NCBI RefSeq assembly: GCF_003350545.1
Contig: NZ_QQBA01000001.1
Coordinates: 1 to 64,000 of the forward strand
DNA: 64,000 nucleotides
DNA from: Flavobacterium glaciei
GTDB lineage: Bacteria > Bacteroidota > Bacteroidia > Flavobacteriales > Flavobacteriaceae
Direction of reading: 5' to 3'
A program made the position numbers and the translations under genes. Below the pieces are notes generated by a model. That model was given only the letters and a program-made list of their open reading frames with translations, did not search any database and was not told the DNA's origin. Shown here one piece after another: positions 16,284 to 24,853 of the stretch (position 1 is its first letter; the number at the start of each line of letters is the position of its first letter).

Positions 16284-17828
16284 TTAAAAGGGCACATCAC
16301 TGTCATCATCTAAATCATTCAAATTACTGCCAAAAGCTTCATTAGCCGATGGTAAGTTTTTAGTAATAAAAGGATTATCATCTTGATTCATACTTGAAGG
16401 TAAATCATCATATCCTCCACTAAAATCTTCTAAATTATCAAACTTTCCTAAATGTCCAATAAACTTCAATCGAACGTTTTCTATACTACCATTACGGTGT
16501 TTAGCAATCATTATTTCTGCCTGTCCAGTCGTTGGTGAAGCTTCATCATCATCCCATTCGTCAATTTTATAATATTCCGGACGGTATAAAAACGATACAA
16601 TATCGGCATCTTGCTCAATCGCCCCAGATTCACGTAAATCCGATAACAAAGGTCTTTTACTAGATCCACGCGTTTCTACCGCACGCGACAATTGCGAAAG
16701 TGCTATAACCGGAACATTTAATTCCTTGGCCAATGCTTTTAAGTTTCGGGAAATGGTTGAAATCTCCTGCTCTCTATTTCCGCCACCTTTTCCGTTTCCT
16801 CCGGCTGTCATCAATTGCAAATAATCAACAATGATGATTCGGATGCCGTGTTGCGAAACCAAACGTCTTGCTTTAGCTCTTAAATCGAAAATAGACAATG
16901 AAGGTGTATCATCTATAAACAATGGTGCTTTTTCTAAATTTTTAACTTTTGTACTCAATTGTTCCCATTCGTGTTTTTCTAGTTTCCCGGTTCGCAATTT
17001 CTCTGAAGACAAACCTGTTTCTGAGGATATCAAACGAGTAATCAACTGAACCGATGCCATCTCAAGAGAAAATAAGGCAACTGGCATCCCAAAATCAATT
17101 GCCATATTTCTAGCCATCGATAATACGAATGCGGTCTTACCCATTGCTGGTCTTGCCGCTATAATAATTAAATCACTAGGTTGCCAACCCGAAGTAATCT
17201 TATCTAATTTATCAAATCCGGTTGCAACACCGCTCAATCCTTCTTGGCCGGCAATTTCCTCGATTCTTTTCTTGGCCTGTAACACTAAACTCTGAGCTGT
17301 TTCGGAGCTTCGTTTGATATTTCCTTGTGTTACTTCATATAATTTGGATTCCGCTCTGTCTAATAAATCAAAAACATCTGTCGTTTCATCGTAGGATTCT
17401 TCAATGATTTCTGAAGAGATTCGAATCAAACTACGCTGAATAAATTTTTGCAAAATGATTCTGGAGTGAAATTCAATGTGTGCCGAAGAGGAAATCTTTT
17501 GCGTAAGCTGAATTAAGTAAAAATCACCGCCTGCTAACTCTAATTTTGCATTTTTCTTAAGTTGAGCAGAAACGGTTAATAAGTCAATAGGCTGTGTTTC
17601 TGTAAACAGCTGTACAATAGCCTCAAAAATATGTTTGTGTGCATCTTTGTAAAAAGCATCAGGCTGTAAAATATCAATTACATCATCAACTCCTTTTTTA
17701 TCAATCATCATGGCACCCAGCACTGCCTCCTCTAAATCGAGAACTTGAGGTGGCAATTTCCCTTTTTCTAAGCTTATAATTGTTGTTTTATCCACCTTTA
17801 CAGGGTTTATATTTCTGAAGTTTTCCAT
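16284..17828 (-). CDS. dnaB: replicative DNA helicase
   Basis: A 514-residue hexameric helicase that unwinds DNA at the replication fork. The N-terminal DnaB domain (about 28-130) starts PPQVLDLEEAVLGAMM. The RecA-like domain has Walker A AARPAMGKT at 224-232, the Walker B region IIIVDYLQLM, and LSQLSRAVETR. The C-terminal tail is acidic (DDDSDVPF), the usual place for partner binding. Standalone gene with its own terminator; no intein is present. Confidence 0.97.
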   Translation of the reverse strand: MENFRNINPVKVDKTTIISLEKGKLPPQVLDLEEAVLGAMMIDKKGVDDVIDILQPDAFYKDAHKHIFEAIVQLFTETQPIDLLTVSAQLKKNAKLELAGGDFYLIQLTQKISSSAHIEFHSRIILQKFIQRSLIRISSEIIEESYDETTDVFDLLDRAESKLYEVTQGNIKRSSETAQSLVLQAKKRIEEIAGQEGLSGVATGFDKLDKITSGWQPSDLIIIAARPAMGKTAFVLSMARNMAIDFGMPVALFSLEMASVQLITRLISSETGLSSEKLRTGKLEKHEWEQLSTKVKNLEKAPLFIDDTPSLSIFDLRAKARRLVSQHGIRIIIVDYLQLMTAGGNGKGGGNREQEISTISRNLKALAKELNVPVIALSQLSRAVETRGSSKRPLLSDLRESGAIEQDADIVSFLYRPEYYKIDEWDDDEASPTTGQAEIMIAKHRNGSIENVRLKFIGHLGKFDNLEDFSGGYDDLPSSMNQDDNPFITKNLPSANEAFGSNLNDLDDDSDVPF

Positions 17829-17915
17829 AGAACGAAAGTAGCAAAAATTAAAAAAATATTGTCATTGAGTTGTTACAAACTATTGTTCATAAGTAACTAT
17901 TTTTTGTTTATAACC

Positions 17916-17960
17916 CAAAAAAAATCCGTCTAGTTCTAGGGTTTTAGCACGAGACGGATT
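17916..17960 (-). terminator. accA terminator
   Basis: On the minus strand a 9-bp stem (AATCCGTCT with AGACGGATT) with a 20-base loop is followed by a T run. It lies 20 bases behind the accA stop codon. Confidence 0.75.
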
Positions 17961-17980
17961 AAAGATTGATTTGTAAGATT

Positions 17981-18934
17981 TTACTCTTTATATTCGCCCA
18001 TTCTGCTGTATTTATCCATTCTTTGAGCTATTAATTCTTCTGTTGATAAGTCTTTCAATTCATTAAAACCTTTCATGATATATTGCTCCACCGTTTTGAA
18101 AGTAGTCTCTTTATCATAGTGTGCACCACCTAAAGGTTCTGGAATAATATCATCTACTAATTTTTGTTTTTTCATGTCAGCAGAAGTCAACTTTAAGGCC
18201 TCAGCAGCCTGTTCTTTGTATTCCCAGCTTTTCCATAAAATAGACGAACATGATTCTGGAGAAATAACAGAATACCAAGTGTTTTCCATCATATATACTC
18301 TGTCACCAACACCTATTCCTAATGCTCCTCCAGAAGCTCCTTCACCAACAATTACTGTGATAATAGGCACTTTTAGACGAATCATTTCAAATATGTTTCT
18401 AGCAATCGCTTCACCTTGTCCACGCTCTTCGGCTTCTAATCCAGGATAAGCTCCCGGAGTGTCAATCAAAGTCAAAACAGGAATGCCGAATTTCTCAGCC
18501 ATTTTCATCAATCGCAACGCTTTTCTATATCCTTCTGGATTTGCCATCCCGAAATTTCTATACTGACGCATCTTAGTATTGATTCCTTTTTGTTGACCCA
18601 CAATCATGAATGATTGTCCATCTATCTGACCTAAACCACCAATCATGGCTTTGTCATCTTTAAAATTTCTATCACCAAAAAGTTCTAAGAAAGTTCCTTT
18701 TGTAAGATTAGAAATGTGTTCTGAAGTGTAAGGTCTATTAGGATGACGAGAAAGTTGGACACGCTGCCAGGCAGTAAGGTTTTTATAAATTTGCTTTTTA
18801 GTCTCTTCTAACTTTTTGTTGATTTGTTTGCAAGTATTCGTTACATCAACATCTGATTCCTGACCAATAACGAGACATTTGTCTAACTGCTCTTCTAGTT
18901 CTTTTATTGGAAGCTCAAAATCTAAATATTCCAT
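17981..18934 (-). CDS. accA: acetyl-CoA carboxylase carboxyltransferase subunit alpha
   Basis: A 317-residue subunit of the carboxyltransferase that passes the carboxyl group from biotin to acetyl-CoA, the committed step of fatty acid synthesis. Typical motifs: [60 protein letters not shown] and [12 protein letters not shown]. Length equals the usual 315-320. It is a single gene, with a perfect -7 element just upstream. Confidence 0.97.
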   Translation of the reverse strand: MEYLDFELPIKELEEQLDKCLVIGQESDVDVTNTCKQINKKLEETKKQIYKNLTAWQRVQLSRHPNRPYTSEHISNLTKGTFLELFGDRNFKDDKAMIGGLGQIDGQSFMIVGQQKGINTKMRQYRNFGMANPEGYRKALRLMKMAEKFGIPVLTLIDTPGAYPGLEAEERGQGEAIARNIFEMIRLKVPIITVIVGEGASGGALGIGVGDRVYMMENTWYSVISPESCSSILWKSWEYKEQAAEALKLTSADMKKQKLVDDIIPEPLGGAHYDKETTFKTVEQYIMKGFNELKDLSTEELIAQRMDKYSRMGEYKE

Positions 18935-18968
18935 AGGATTTTTGCGTTTTTGTTTTTATTTCGAACCG

Positions 18969-18976
18969 CAAATATA
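18969..18976 (-). promoter_or_regulatory. candidate accA -7 element TATATTTG
   Basis: Minus-strand TATATTTG, an exact TAnnTTTG match, 35 bases before the accA ATG; a TTCG lies about 20 bases further upstream in place of -33 TTTG. Confidence 0.45.
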
Positions 18977-19049
18977 AAATTTTATATCGTTCGAAATGGT
19001 AAATATTCTATTTATGTGTAAAAGTTTGCTTCTCAAAACAATGAGAAAA

Positions 19050-19937
19050 TTATTCTTTTTTGTTCTTTTGATAGTGTTTTATAACTCCGTTAAGGATTAC
19101 AGTGATTACAATTATTAATGCACCGATGTAAAACTCAAAGCTCATTTTCTCTTTTCCGCCAAGAATAAAATACGCCAATACTATCCCATAAACGGGTTCT
19201 AGATTAGTAGTCAGCATTACCGTGTACGGCGTTAACTTTTTCATCACTTTTACTGAAGCCGTAAAGGCATAAGCTGTACAAACAGAAGCCAAAATCAGAA
19301 TTAAAATCCAATTATGAGCCGTGAGTACAAAAAAGTCTGTGGTGAATTTCCCTTGGAACAAAAAATAAATCGAAATAAAACAAACACCTGCTAGAAATTC
19401 ATAAAAGGAAATTACTGAAGGATCGTGATCTGCAATCAATTTTCCGTTCATTAACGTAAATAAAACACCTAATATTATGGATGCCAAAGCGTATAACATA
19501 CCATTGAGATAGTTGATTTCGACTTTCATAATCAGTGCTAGTCCAGCGATTATGATGAGTCCAAAAAAGACTTCGTACCACAAAACCTTTCGACCAAAAA
19601 ACAAAGGCTCAAGAATTGATGCAAAAAAAGCACCCAACGAGAAAACGGATAACGTTATTGACACATTAGAAACATGAATCGCCTTGAAAAAAAAGATCCA
19701 ATGTAACGCTATCAATAACCCGACGAAAATCAATTTGAAAAACGATTTTAAAGGAATTTGAAATGATTTTTTTTTGAAAACCAAAAACAACGCCAGAAAA
19801 ACACCGGCAAAAAACATGCGATACCAAACTAAAGCATCTGCTGTTATGGTAATTAAAGCGCCTAAAATAGCTGTAAAACCCCAAATAAAAACAATCAAAT
19901 GGAGGTTTAAATAACTTTTTAAATTATCGTTTTGCAT
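19050..19937 (-). CDS. EamA-family (DMT) transporter
   Basis: A 295-residue integral membrane protein with about ten helices in two EamA repeats: roughly 10-140 (start LHLIVFIWGFTAILGAL) and 150-285 (ALASIILGVLFTLMNGK, LEPVYGIVLAYFILGG). The family moves metabolites or amino acids across the inner membrane; the substrate cannot be read from sequence. Its start overlaps the end of the LptF/G-like gene by 14 bases, so it is co-translated in the tgt operon, although a shared function is not obvious. Confidence 0.88.
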   Translation of the reverse strand: MQNDNLKSYLNLHLIVFIWGFTAILGALITITADALVWYRMFFAGVFLALFLVFKKKSFQIPLKSFFKLIFVGLLIALHWIFFFKAIHVSNVSITLSVFSLGAFFASILEPLFFGRKVLWYEVFFGLIIIAGLALIMKVEINYLNGMLYALASIILGVLFTLMNGKLIADHDPSVISFYEFLAGVCFISIYFLFQGKFTTDFFVLTAHNWILILILASVCTAYAFTASVKVMKKLTPYTVMLTTNLEPVYGIVLAYFILGGKEKMSFEFYIGALIIVITVILNGVIKHYQKNKKE

Positions 19938-21012
19938 TTCGTAGTAGATAAATGGCTAAAATTCCAAAAGCAATATTAGGCAACCATACCGCTAACATGG
20001 GAGGAATACTGGATTTTTCGGCCATTACGCCAAATATTTTATCAAAAAATACAAAGGCAAAAGCCAGAGCTATTCCTATGGCCAGATTTGTTCCCATTCC
20101 GCCTCTTCGTTTCATAGAAGAAACTGCAACCGCAATAATAGTTAGTATAAATGCGGAAACCGGAATACTATATTTCTTATATAAAACCACTAAATACACA
20201 TTGATATTAGAAGAACCTCTTTCTCTTTCTTTTTCAATAAAAGCATTCAATTTTCCTAAACTCAAGGTTTCTGCGATATAAACCACTGGCGTTAAATCCT
20301 CTAAATCAAAAGTGAAAACAGCATCTTTTTGGGGAAGTTTTTCAATTTTATCATTCAGTACACCCACAGTTCTTTTCGTGTAATCATACATCGTATAAGT
20401 ACTGTCTTTAGGATTCCATTTAATTCTGCTGGCCGTGATTTTATGAACTAATTTTTCGTTTTTAAACTTTTCTAAGGAGAAATTAAATGCGGTTTTAGAC
20501 TCAGTATTAAAACTGTTTACATAAATAAACTCATTGTCGTTGATTTGGCGATACACATCCGTATTATCACCGCGCATGGCTTCCCTTCCGCCTCCTTTTA
20601 AGTAGGTGTATCTGAAATTATTAAAACCTTCACTTGCCGCCGGAACCACAAAGAAACCCATTAGTAATACAAAAACAGAAACGATAGATGCGCCTATAAT
20701 ATACGGTCTCAAAAATCGTGTAAATGAAATTCCCGAACTTAAAATAGCAATAATCTCCGTATCATTGGCCAGTTTTGACGTGAACCAAATCACCGATAAA
20801 AACAAAAATATAGGGAAAAGAGAATTGGCAAAATAAACCGTAAAGTTGTAATAATAAAGTGCTATCTCCATAAATGGAACTTTATTTTCCAGCATTTTAT
20901 TGATCTTCTCCGATACGTCTACGACAATTCCTATGGGGATAAACAACAATAGCATCACCGCAAATGTGGCTAAATATCTTTTTAGGATGTATTTGTCTAT
21001 TATTGTAAGCAT
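19924..21012 (-). CDS. LptF/LptG-family permease
   Basis: A 362-residue membrane protein of the YjgP/YjgQ family. Membrane helices sit at about 12-35, 55-80 and 100-122, then a periplasmic beta-rich domain (about 130-265), then three C-terminal helices ending LAIYLLRNAKR. LptF/G form the transmembrane part of the LPS export ABC transporter at the inner membrane. Bacteroidota often hold the two paralogues apart, and I cannot tell F from G. It lies 73 bases after tgt in the same direction. Confidence 0.9.
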   Translation of the reverse strand: MLTIIDKYILKRYLATFAVMLLLFIPIGIVVDVSEKINKMLENKVPFMEIALYYYNFTVYFANSLFPIFLFLSVIWFTSKLANDTEIIAILSSGISFTRFLRPYIIGASIVSVFVLLMGFFVVPAASEGFNNFRYTYLKGGGREAMRGDNTDVYRQINDNEFIYVNSFNTESKTAFNFSLEKFKNEKLVHKITASRIKWNPKDSTYTMYDYTKRTVGVLNDKIEKLPQKDAVFTFDLEDLTPVVYIAETLSLGKLNAFIEKERERGSSNINVYLVVLYKKYSIPVSAFILTIIAVAVSSMKRRGGMGTNLAIGIALAFAFVFFDKIFGVMAEKSSIPPMLAVWLPNIAFGILAIYLLRNAKR

Positions 21013-21085
21013 GTTTTAAATTATGAGTTATGAGTTATAAATTATGAACTACGAGCTAACTCATAATTTATAATTCATAATTATT
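21013..21085. repeat. AT-rich palindromic spacer
   Basis: Short TTATGAGTTATGAG-type direct repeats are followed by their inverted counterpart (CTCATAATTTATAATTCATAA), giving a long AT palindrome between tgt and the permease gene. A related AAGATTTATGATTCG sequence sits inside the cobalamin riboswitch. Confidence 0.5.
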
Positions 21086-22216
21086 TTACAAACGCTGGCT
21101 CATATTTTTCACCATCATTTCTTTCCATGGTCTGAAATCGCCTGCTAAGATATGTTTTCTGGCCTCACGAACCAACCACATATAAAAACCAAGATTGTGT
21201 ATCGTTGCAATTTGTTTTCCCAAGTATTCATTGGCAGCAAAAAGGTGACGCAAATACGCTTTCGTGTATTCTGTATCTACAAACGTAATTCCCATTTCGT
21301 CAATTGGAGAAAAATCAGCTTCCCACTTTTTGTTTTTGATATTTATCGTACCATTTGCTGTAAACAACATTCCGTTTCTGGCGTTACGCGTAGGCATCAC
21401 ACAGTCAAACATGTCGATTCCAAGAGCTATATTTTCCAAGATATTTATAGGAGTTCCCACGCCCATCAGGTAACGCGGTTTGTCTTCCGGCAGGATTTCA
21501 CAAACCACTTCAGTCATTGCGTACATTTCTTCGGCAGGTTCCCCTACTGATAGTCCGCCTATCGCATTTCCTTGCTGGTTAGAATTCGCAATATATTCTG
21601 CTGATTGTGCGCGTAAATCTTTATAGGTACTTCCTTGAACAATAGGAAAAAACGTTTGTTCGTACCCATATTTAAAAGGTAAGGTATCGAGGTGATTGAT
21701 GCAACGATCCAGCCAGCGATGCGTCATTTTCATCGAGCGTTTTGCGTAGTTGTAATCACACGGATACGGCGTACACTCATCAAAAGCCATGATAATATCG
21801 GCACCAATGGTACGCTGAATTTCCATCACATTCTCTGGCGTAAAAAAGTGGTAGGAACCATCAATATGCGATTTGAACTTCACGCCTTCTTCCTTAATTT
21901 TTCTATTAGCCGAAAGGGAATACACTTGGTATCCACCAGAATCCGTCAAAATATTACGGTCCCAGTTCATAAATTTATGCAAACCACCGGCTTTCTCTAA
22001 GATTTCCGTTTGTGGTCGTAAATATAAGTGGTAGGTATTTCCCAGAATGATATCCGGGTTGATATCTTCTTTCAGTTCCCGCTGATGCACTCCTTTTACC
22101 GAAGCCACAGTACCCACAGGCATAAAAATTGGAGTTTCAATCACCCCGTGATCAGTAGTAATGCTTCCCGCTCTGGCTTTAGACTGCGGGTCTTTTTTTA
22201 ATAAATCAAACTTCAT
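21086..22216 (-). CDS. tgt: tRNA-guanine transglycosylase
   Basis: A 376-residue enzyme that exchanges guanine 34 of GU(N) anticodon tRNAs for the queuosine precursor. Catalytic motifs: LTDSGGYQVYSL, MAFDECTPYPC, GGLSVGEP, MGVGTP, and IDMFDCVMPTRNARNG with the nucleophilic Asp. I choose the second Met (MKFDLLKKDPQS) as start; an ATG 15 bases earlier is also open. The usual zinc motif CxCxxC is absent: the matching segment reads DEMGITFVDTEY, although the following HNLGFY histidine remains. A good promoter lies at 22248-22279. Confidence 0.93.
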   Translation of the reverse strand: MKFDLLKKDPQSKARAGSITTDHGVIETPIFMPVGTVASVKGVHQRELKEDINPDIILGNTYHLYLRPQTEILEKAGGLHKFMNWDRNILTDSGGYQVYSLSANRKIKEEGVKFKSHIDGSYHFFTPENVMEIQRTIGADIIMAFDECTPYPCDYNYAKRSMKMTHRWLDRCINHLDTLPFKYGYEQTFFPIVQGSTYKDLRAQSAEYIANSNQQGNAIGGLSVGEPAEEMYAMTEVVCEILPEDKPRYLMGVGTPINILENIALGIDMFDCVMPTRNARNGMLFTANGTINIKNKKWEADFSPIDEMGITFVDTEYTKAYLRHLFAANEYLGKQIATIHNLGFYMWLVREARKHILAGDFRPWKEMMVKNMSQRL

Positions 22217-22247
22217 AGTAACGTATTTCACCCGATTGTTCGGCTGG

Positions 22248-22279
22248 CAAAGATAGGTTAATTTGAAATCTACATCAAA
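22248..22279 (-). promoter_or_regulatory. tgt promoter, TTTG-N20-TATCTTTG
   Basis: Minus strand: -33 TTTG (22276-22279), 20-base spacer, -7 TATCTTTG (22248-22255), about 30 bases before the tgt start. This is a full match to the Bacteroidota primary promoter consensus and probably drives tgt, lptF/G-like and the EamA gene. Confidence 0.65.
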
Positions 22280-22411
22280 AAAATGTTTTTCAACCTATAA
22301 AGTAAAAAAGTGTCCCAAAAGCTATCGGAATGAAAATCAAATTACACCAACTTTTTAAGAGAAAAAGGAGACAATTATAGCGTTCAAAAATGCATGTACA
22401 ATTTAGTGCTT

Positions 22412-22514
22412 AGGCTTGGGCGTGCCCTAAAAAGGTCGGGCTATTCGTTGTAATCTTTTACTCCGCTGCGCTTCATAAAAGGATTTCCACTACAAACGAA
22501 GTTCACTGAACTCC
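22412..22514. repeat. palindromic intergenic element, family A, copy 2
   Basis: About 100 bases with core GCTATTCGTTGTAATCTTT, a central CCGCTGCGC hairpin, then AAAGGATTTCCACT and closing CAAACGAAGTTC. The core aligns with the copy behind cphA (11434-11510). The outer arms TTCGTTGTA and TACAAACGAA are inverted repeats. It fills part of the 520-base gap 22260-22783, which contains no gene. Confidence 0.5.
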
Positions 22515-22675
22515 TATGAAAAATATCAAAAAAGTGAAGTAATCCATCACGCGATATTTGGTTTAACAACAACTAAAATCTTAATATTATTATTCAAAAA
22601 AGCACCTTATTAAATAAAATACCTTTTGATAATTTGTAAGAAAATTTGAATATATTTGGAAATCAATAAAGCGAA

Positions 22676-22725
22676 ACAAACCTTCGCCTATCTACCCATA
22701 TTTGGGTGTATATACGAAGGTTTGT
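22676..22725. repeat. hairpin before the cassette-like module
   Basis: ACAAACCTTCG (22676-22686) and CGAAGGTTTGT (22715-22725) are perfect 11-bp inverted repeats; inside, TACCCA and TGGGTG pair around a short loop. It ends 15 bases before the GTTATGC boundary of the module. Terminator function is unlikely because no T run follows. Confidence 0.5.
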
Positions 22726-22783
22726 ATCGACTATAATCAAGTTATGCACAATTTAACCATAAACGATAAAAACAAATAAATAG

Positions 22784-23440
22784 ATGAATATACTAAATTG
22801 GTTTTATAAAAAACCTAATATACCACAACGCAGTTTAGACGATATAAAACGTGTAACTAAAATTTTGTTTATAGATGATATAAAATTTGAAGTTGTAGAA
22901 AAAATTTCTACAAATGGATGGAGACAATGTTCAAGAGTTAAAGATATTGAGGATCTTGACCATGCAGATGTAGAAAAAACTCATATTTTTTTTGTTGATA
23001 TTCAAGGTGTTGGTAAAAAATTAAATTTTCCTGACGAAGGTCTTGGATTAGCAAGAGCATTAAAGGAAAAATATCCATCTAAAGCTGTCATCCTTTATTC
23101 TTCTGAAGGTAAAAGAGATATTTTTGATAATACCTTATCAATTGTTGATGCTCGAATAAGGAAAAATGCGGATACATACGAATTTTTAAAATTAACCGAA
23201 AAATTTGCAAATCAAGCTTTTTCTCTCGAAGAATGCATTCAGAGAATTCAAAAACTTGTAAAAGACGAAACAGGAGAATTTTTAGAATTAAGTTTAATTA
23301 AAACTAACTTATTAAAAGTTCAAAATAAAGGTGAAATAGATTCCGATAAGGTCCTTAAAGCATTTAAAGTAACAGCTCAGTCTGGTTCTATAATTGGAAC
23401 AATAATAAAAACTTTTTTAACACATTCTGTTTCACCATGA
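22784..23440 (+). CDS. receiver-domain protein in the cassette-like module
   Basis: A 218-residue protein. After a 25-residue leader, a receiver-like domain shows ILFIDDIKFE (Asp31-Asp32), phosphoacceptor Asp72 in HIFFVDIQG, and YSSEGKRD where a Ser/Thr is expected. The last 80 residues carry no known DNA-binding motif, so it is an atypical response regulator, perhaps acting by protein contact. It overlaps the next gene by 4 bases (ATGA). Both genes look more AT-rich than the neighbouring housekeeping genes, consistent with transfer. Confidence 0.7.
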   Translation: MNILNWFYKKPNIPQRSLDDIKRVTKILFIDDIKFEVVEKISTNGWRQCSRVKDIEDLDHADVEKTHIFFVDIQGVGKKLNFPDEGLGLARALKEKYPSKAVILYSSEGKRDIFDNTLSIVDARIRKNADTYEFLKLTEKFANQAFSLEECIQRIQKLVKDETGEFLELSLIKTNLLKVQNKGEIDSDKVLKAFKVTAQSGSIIGTIIKTFLTHSVSP

Positions 23441-24468
23441 GGTTTATTATTAAAGAAAACGGTAAAATATTAGTTAAAAATATCGATTTAAATGATTGCT
23501 GTTTAGACAATTTAATTCCAAATCAGACAGAAAAGTATTTTTGTAACAAAAAAAAAGAGTTCAGAAGGCGTGGAGTTTTTAAGAAAGGAGATATTGAAGT
23601 ATTATTATGCATAAATGAAGCTGTTGATTCTACAAGAATTTGGAAAAGCAAAGCGATTTTATTGCATGATTTTATAGAAACTTTCAAAGATTTAAAGATA
23701 GAGCTTTCAAAAGATTTTATAACTATTACCGATAGACTAACACATAATTTAAAAAAATATAACGCACATTGCATACAAGCATCCGAAAATATTTTAGACC
23801 CATATTCTAATTCGTCAGGAACTAAATCACAAATCGATACAATTAAAAGTAACTTAACTTTAAATGTAAGTAAAAGTAGTAGTTCACTTTTAAAAATAAT
23901 AAAAAATAACAAATTAATTCAAGCAGAATTAAGTGTATATGACAGACTTTATAAATTTAATAATGAAAAATTAGAAAAGTTATCACATTCAATTCATAGA
24001 TTAATTAAAGCTACTTTATCAGCATTTTGGGATTCATTTATAGAAAACAATGTCGTTGTCGAAATTGAAAATTGCTACGATGAAGTAAATGTTGATTATG
24101 AAACTATTACTGTTGCTTTAGTTCATTTAATTGACAATTGTACAAAATATACTTGTCCCCACTCTACTCTAAATATAACTTTTAGCAAATTAAATTCAAA
24201 ACAATTAATAATTACTTTTAAAATGTTAAGCCTAAGAATTTACGAATATGAATTAGATGAAATATTTAATGAAGGTTTTTCAGGTGAGCTTTCATGTTAT
24301 TTAGGTCTTAATGGTAGTGGAACAGGAATGTATATTATAAAAAATTTTATTGAATTAAATGGAGGTATTTTAAATCTAAAAATAGATACAAATCATTCGA
24401 AAAACATGAAATATAATGGAAGTGAATATGAAGAAAACATCTTTGAAATAATACTTCCATTAACATAA
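23437..24468 (+). CDS. histidine-kinase-like ATPase in the cassette-like module
   Basis: A 343-residue cytoplasmic protein with no membrane helix. The C-terminal part is a HATPase_c domain: N-box LVHLIDNCTKYT near 227-238 and G-box LGLNGSGTGMYIIKNF near 289-304, ending in FEIILPL. A possible H-box is DRLTHNLKKYNA near 100, but it is diverged. The N-terminal 90 residues are unrecognised. It is translationally coupled to the receiver protein, so the two form a private soluble two-component pair. The signal and output are unknown; phage defence or stress sensing are only guesses. Confidence 0.68.
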   Translation: MRFIIKENGKILVKNIDLNDCCLDNLIPNQTEKYFCNKKKEFRRRGVFKKGDIEVLLCINEAVDSTRIWKSKAILLHDFIETFKDLKIELSKDFITITDRLTHNLKKYNAHCIQASENILDPYSNSSGTKSQIDTIKSNLTLNVSKSSSSLLKIIKNNKLIQAELSVYDRLYKFNNEKLEKLSHSIHRLIKATLSAFWDSFIENNVVVEIENCYDEVNVDYETITVALVHLIDNCTKYTCPHSTLNITFSKLNSKQLIITFKMLSLRIYEYELDEIFNEGFSGELSCYLGLNGSGTGMYIIKNFIELNGGILNLKIDTNHSKNMKYNGSEYEENIFEIILPLT

Positions 24469-24473
24469 ACTGT

Positions 24474-24599
24474 GCATAACACACGCCTTGCACCATTTGC
24501 GAATTTAGTGGAATTACCGTTTTTAGATTGTATTTTCGTTTAAAGGAAAATACTCGTCTTCGTAAGTCGCAAACGGCTCAAGGCGCCGGAACGTTTACC
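24474..24599. repeat. attC-like imperfect palindrome
   Basis: Order: GCATAAC, arm CGCCTTG..CC.TTTGCGA, inner hairpin GTATTTTC/GAAAATAC, complementary arm, then GGAACGTT. Arms match at 16 of 19 positions, with the mismatches forming a bulge-like patch. Length 126 bases lies within the range of integron attC sites (about 57-141). The rest of 24600-24853 has no recognisable feature. Confidence 0.5.
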
Positions 24600-24853
24600 A
24601 TGAAATCAACAGACAAATAATAATAAAGTTATCCTTTTTTTAACACAAGCCCAATTTAGAGGATGGTAAAAATCAATATAAAAAAAACCGAACTACTCTT
24701 AGGTTTCTACAAAGTGAGTAGCGATAAATTATCTATGAACCACTAATAATCATTAGATTACGTGCTATGAACCCATAAGATAGTTAAGAAACACATAAAA
24801 ATAATATACTGTCACGGGTTGAAAAAACGATACAAATAAGTGAGTAACAAAAA

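Larger units (their letters stand above)
22741..24599 (+). mobile_element. candidate gene cassette with attC-like palindrome
   Basis: GTTATGCACA at 22741-22750 is repeated in perfect inverted form (TGTGCATAAC) at 24471-24480. The two genes fill the space almost fully: 33 bases from the left repeat to the first ATG, 2 bases from the last stop to the right repeat. Behind the right repeat is an imperfect palindrome with arms 24484-24502 and 24567-24585 (16 of 19 paired), a central stem 24530-24537/24546-24553, and a final AACGTT. This is the geometry of an integron cassette (G|TT...gene...AAC-stem-G|TT). No integrase is visible, so mobility is inference. Confidence 0.45.

Noticed and set aside
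22676..22725. Hairpin as rho-independent terminator of a lost gene
   Set aside because: No T run follows either arm and no gene ends upstream on the plus strand.
22741..24599. Classical integron with intI and consensus attC
   Set aside because: No integron integrase is in the window and the terminal heptamers (GTTATGC, GCATAAC) do not match GTTRRRY/RYYYAAC. Only the architecture is similar, so I report it as cassette-like.
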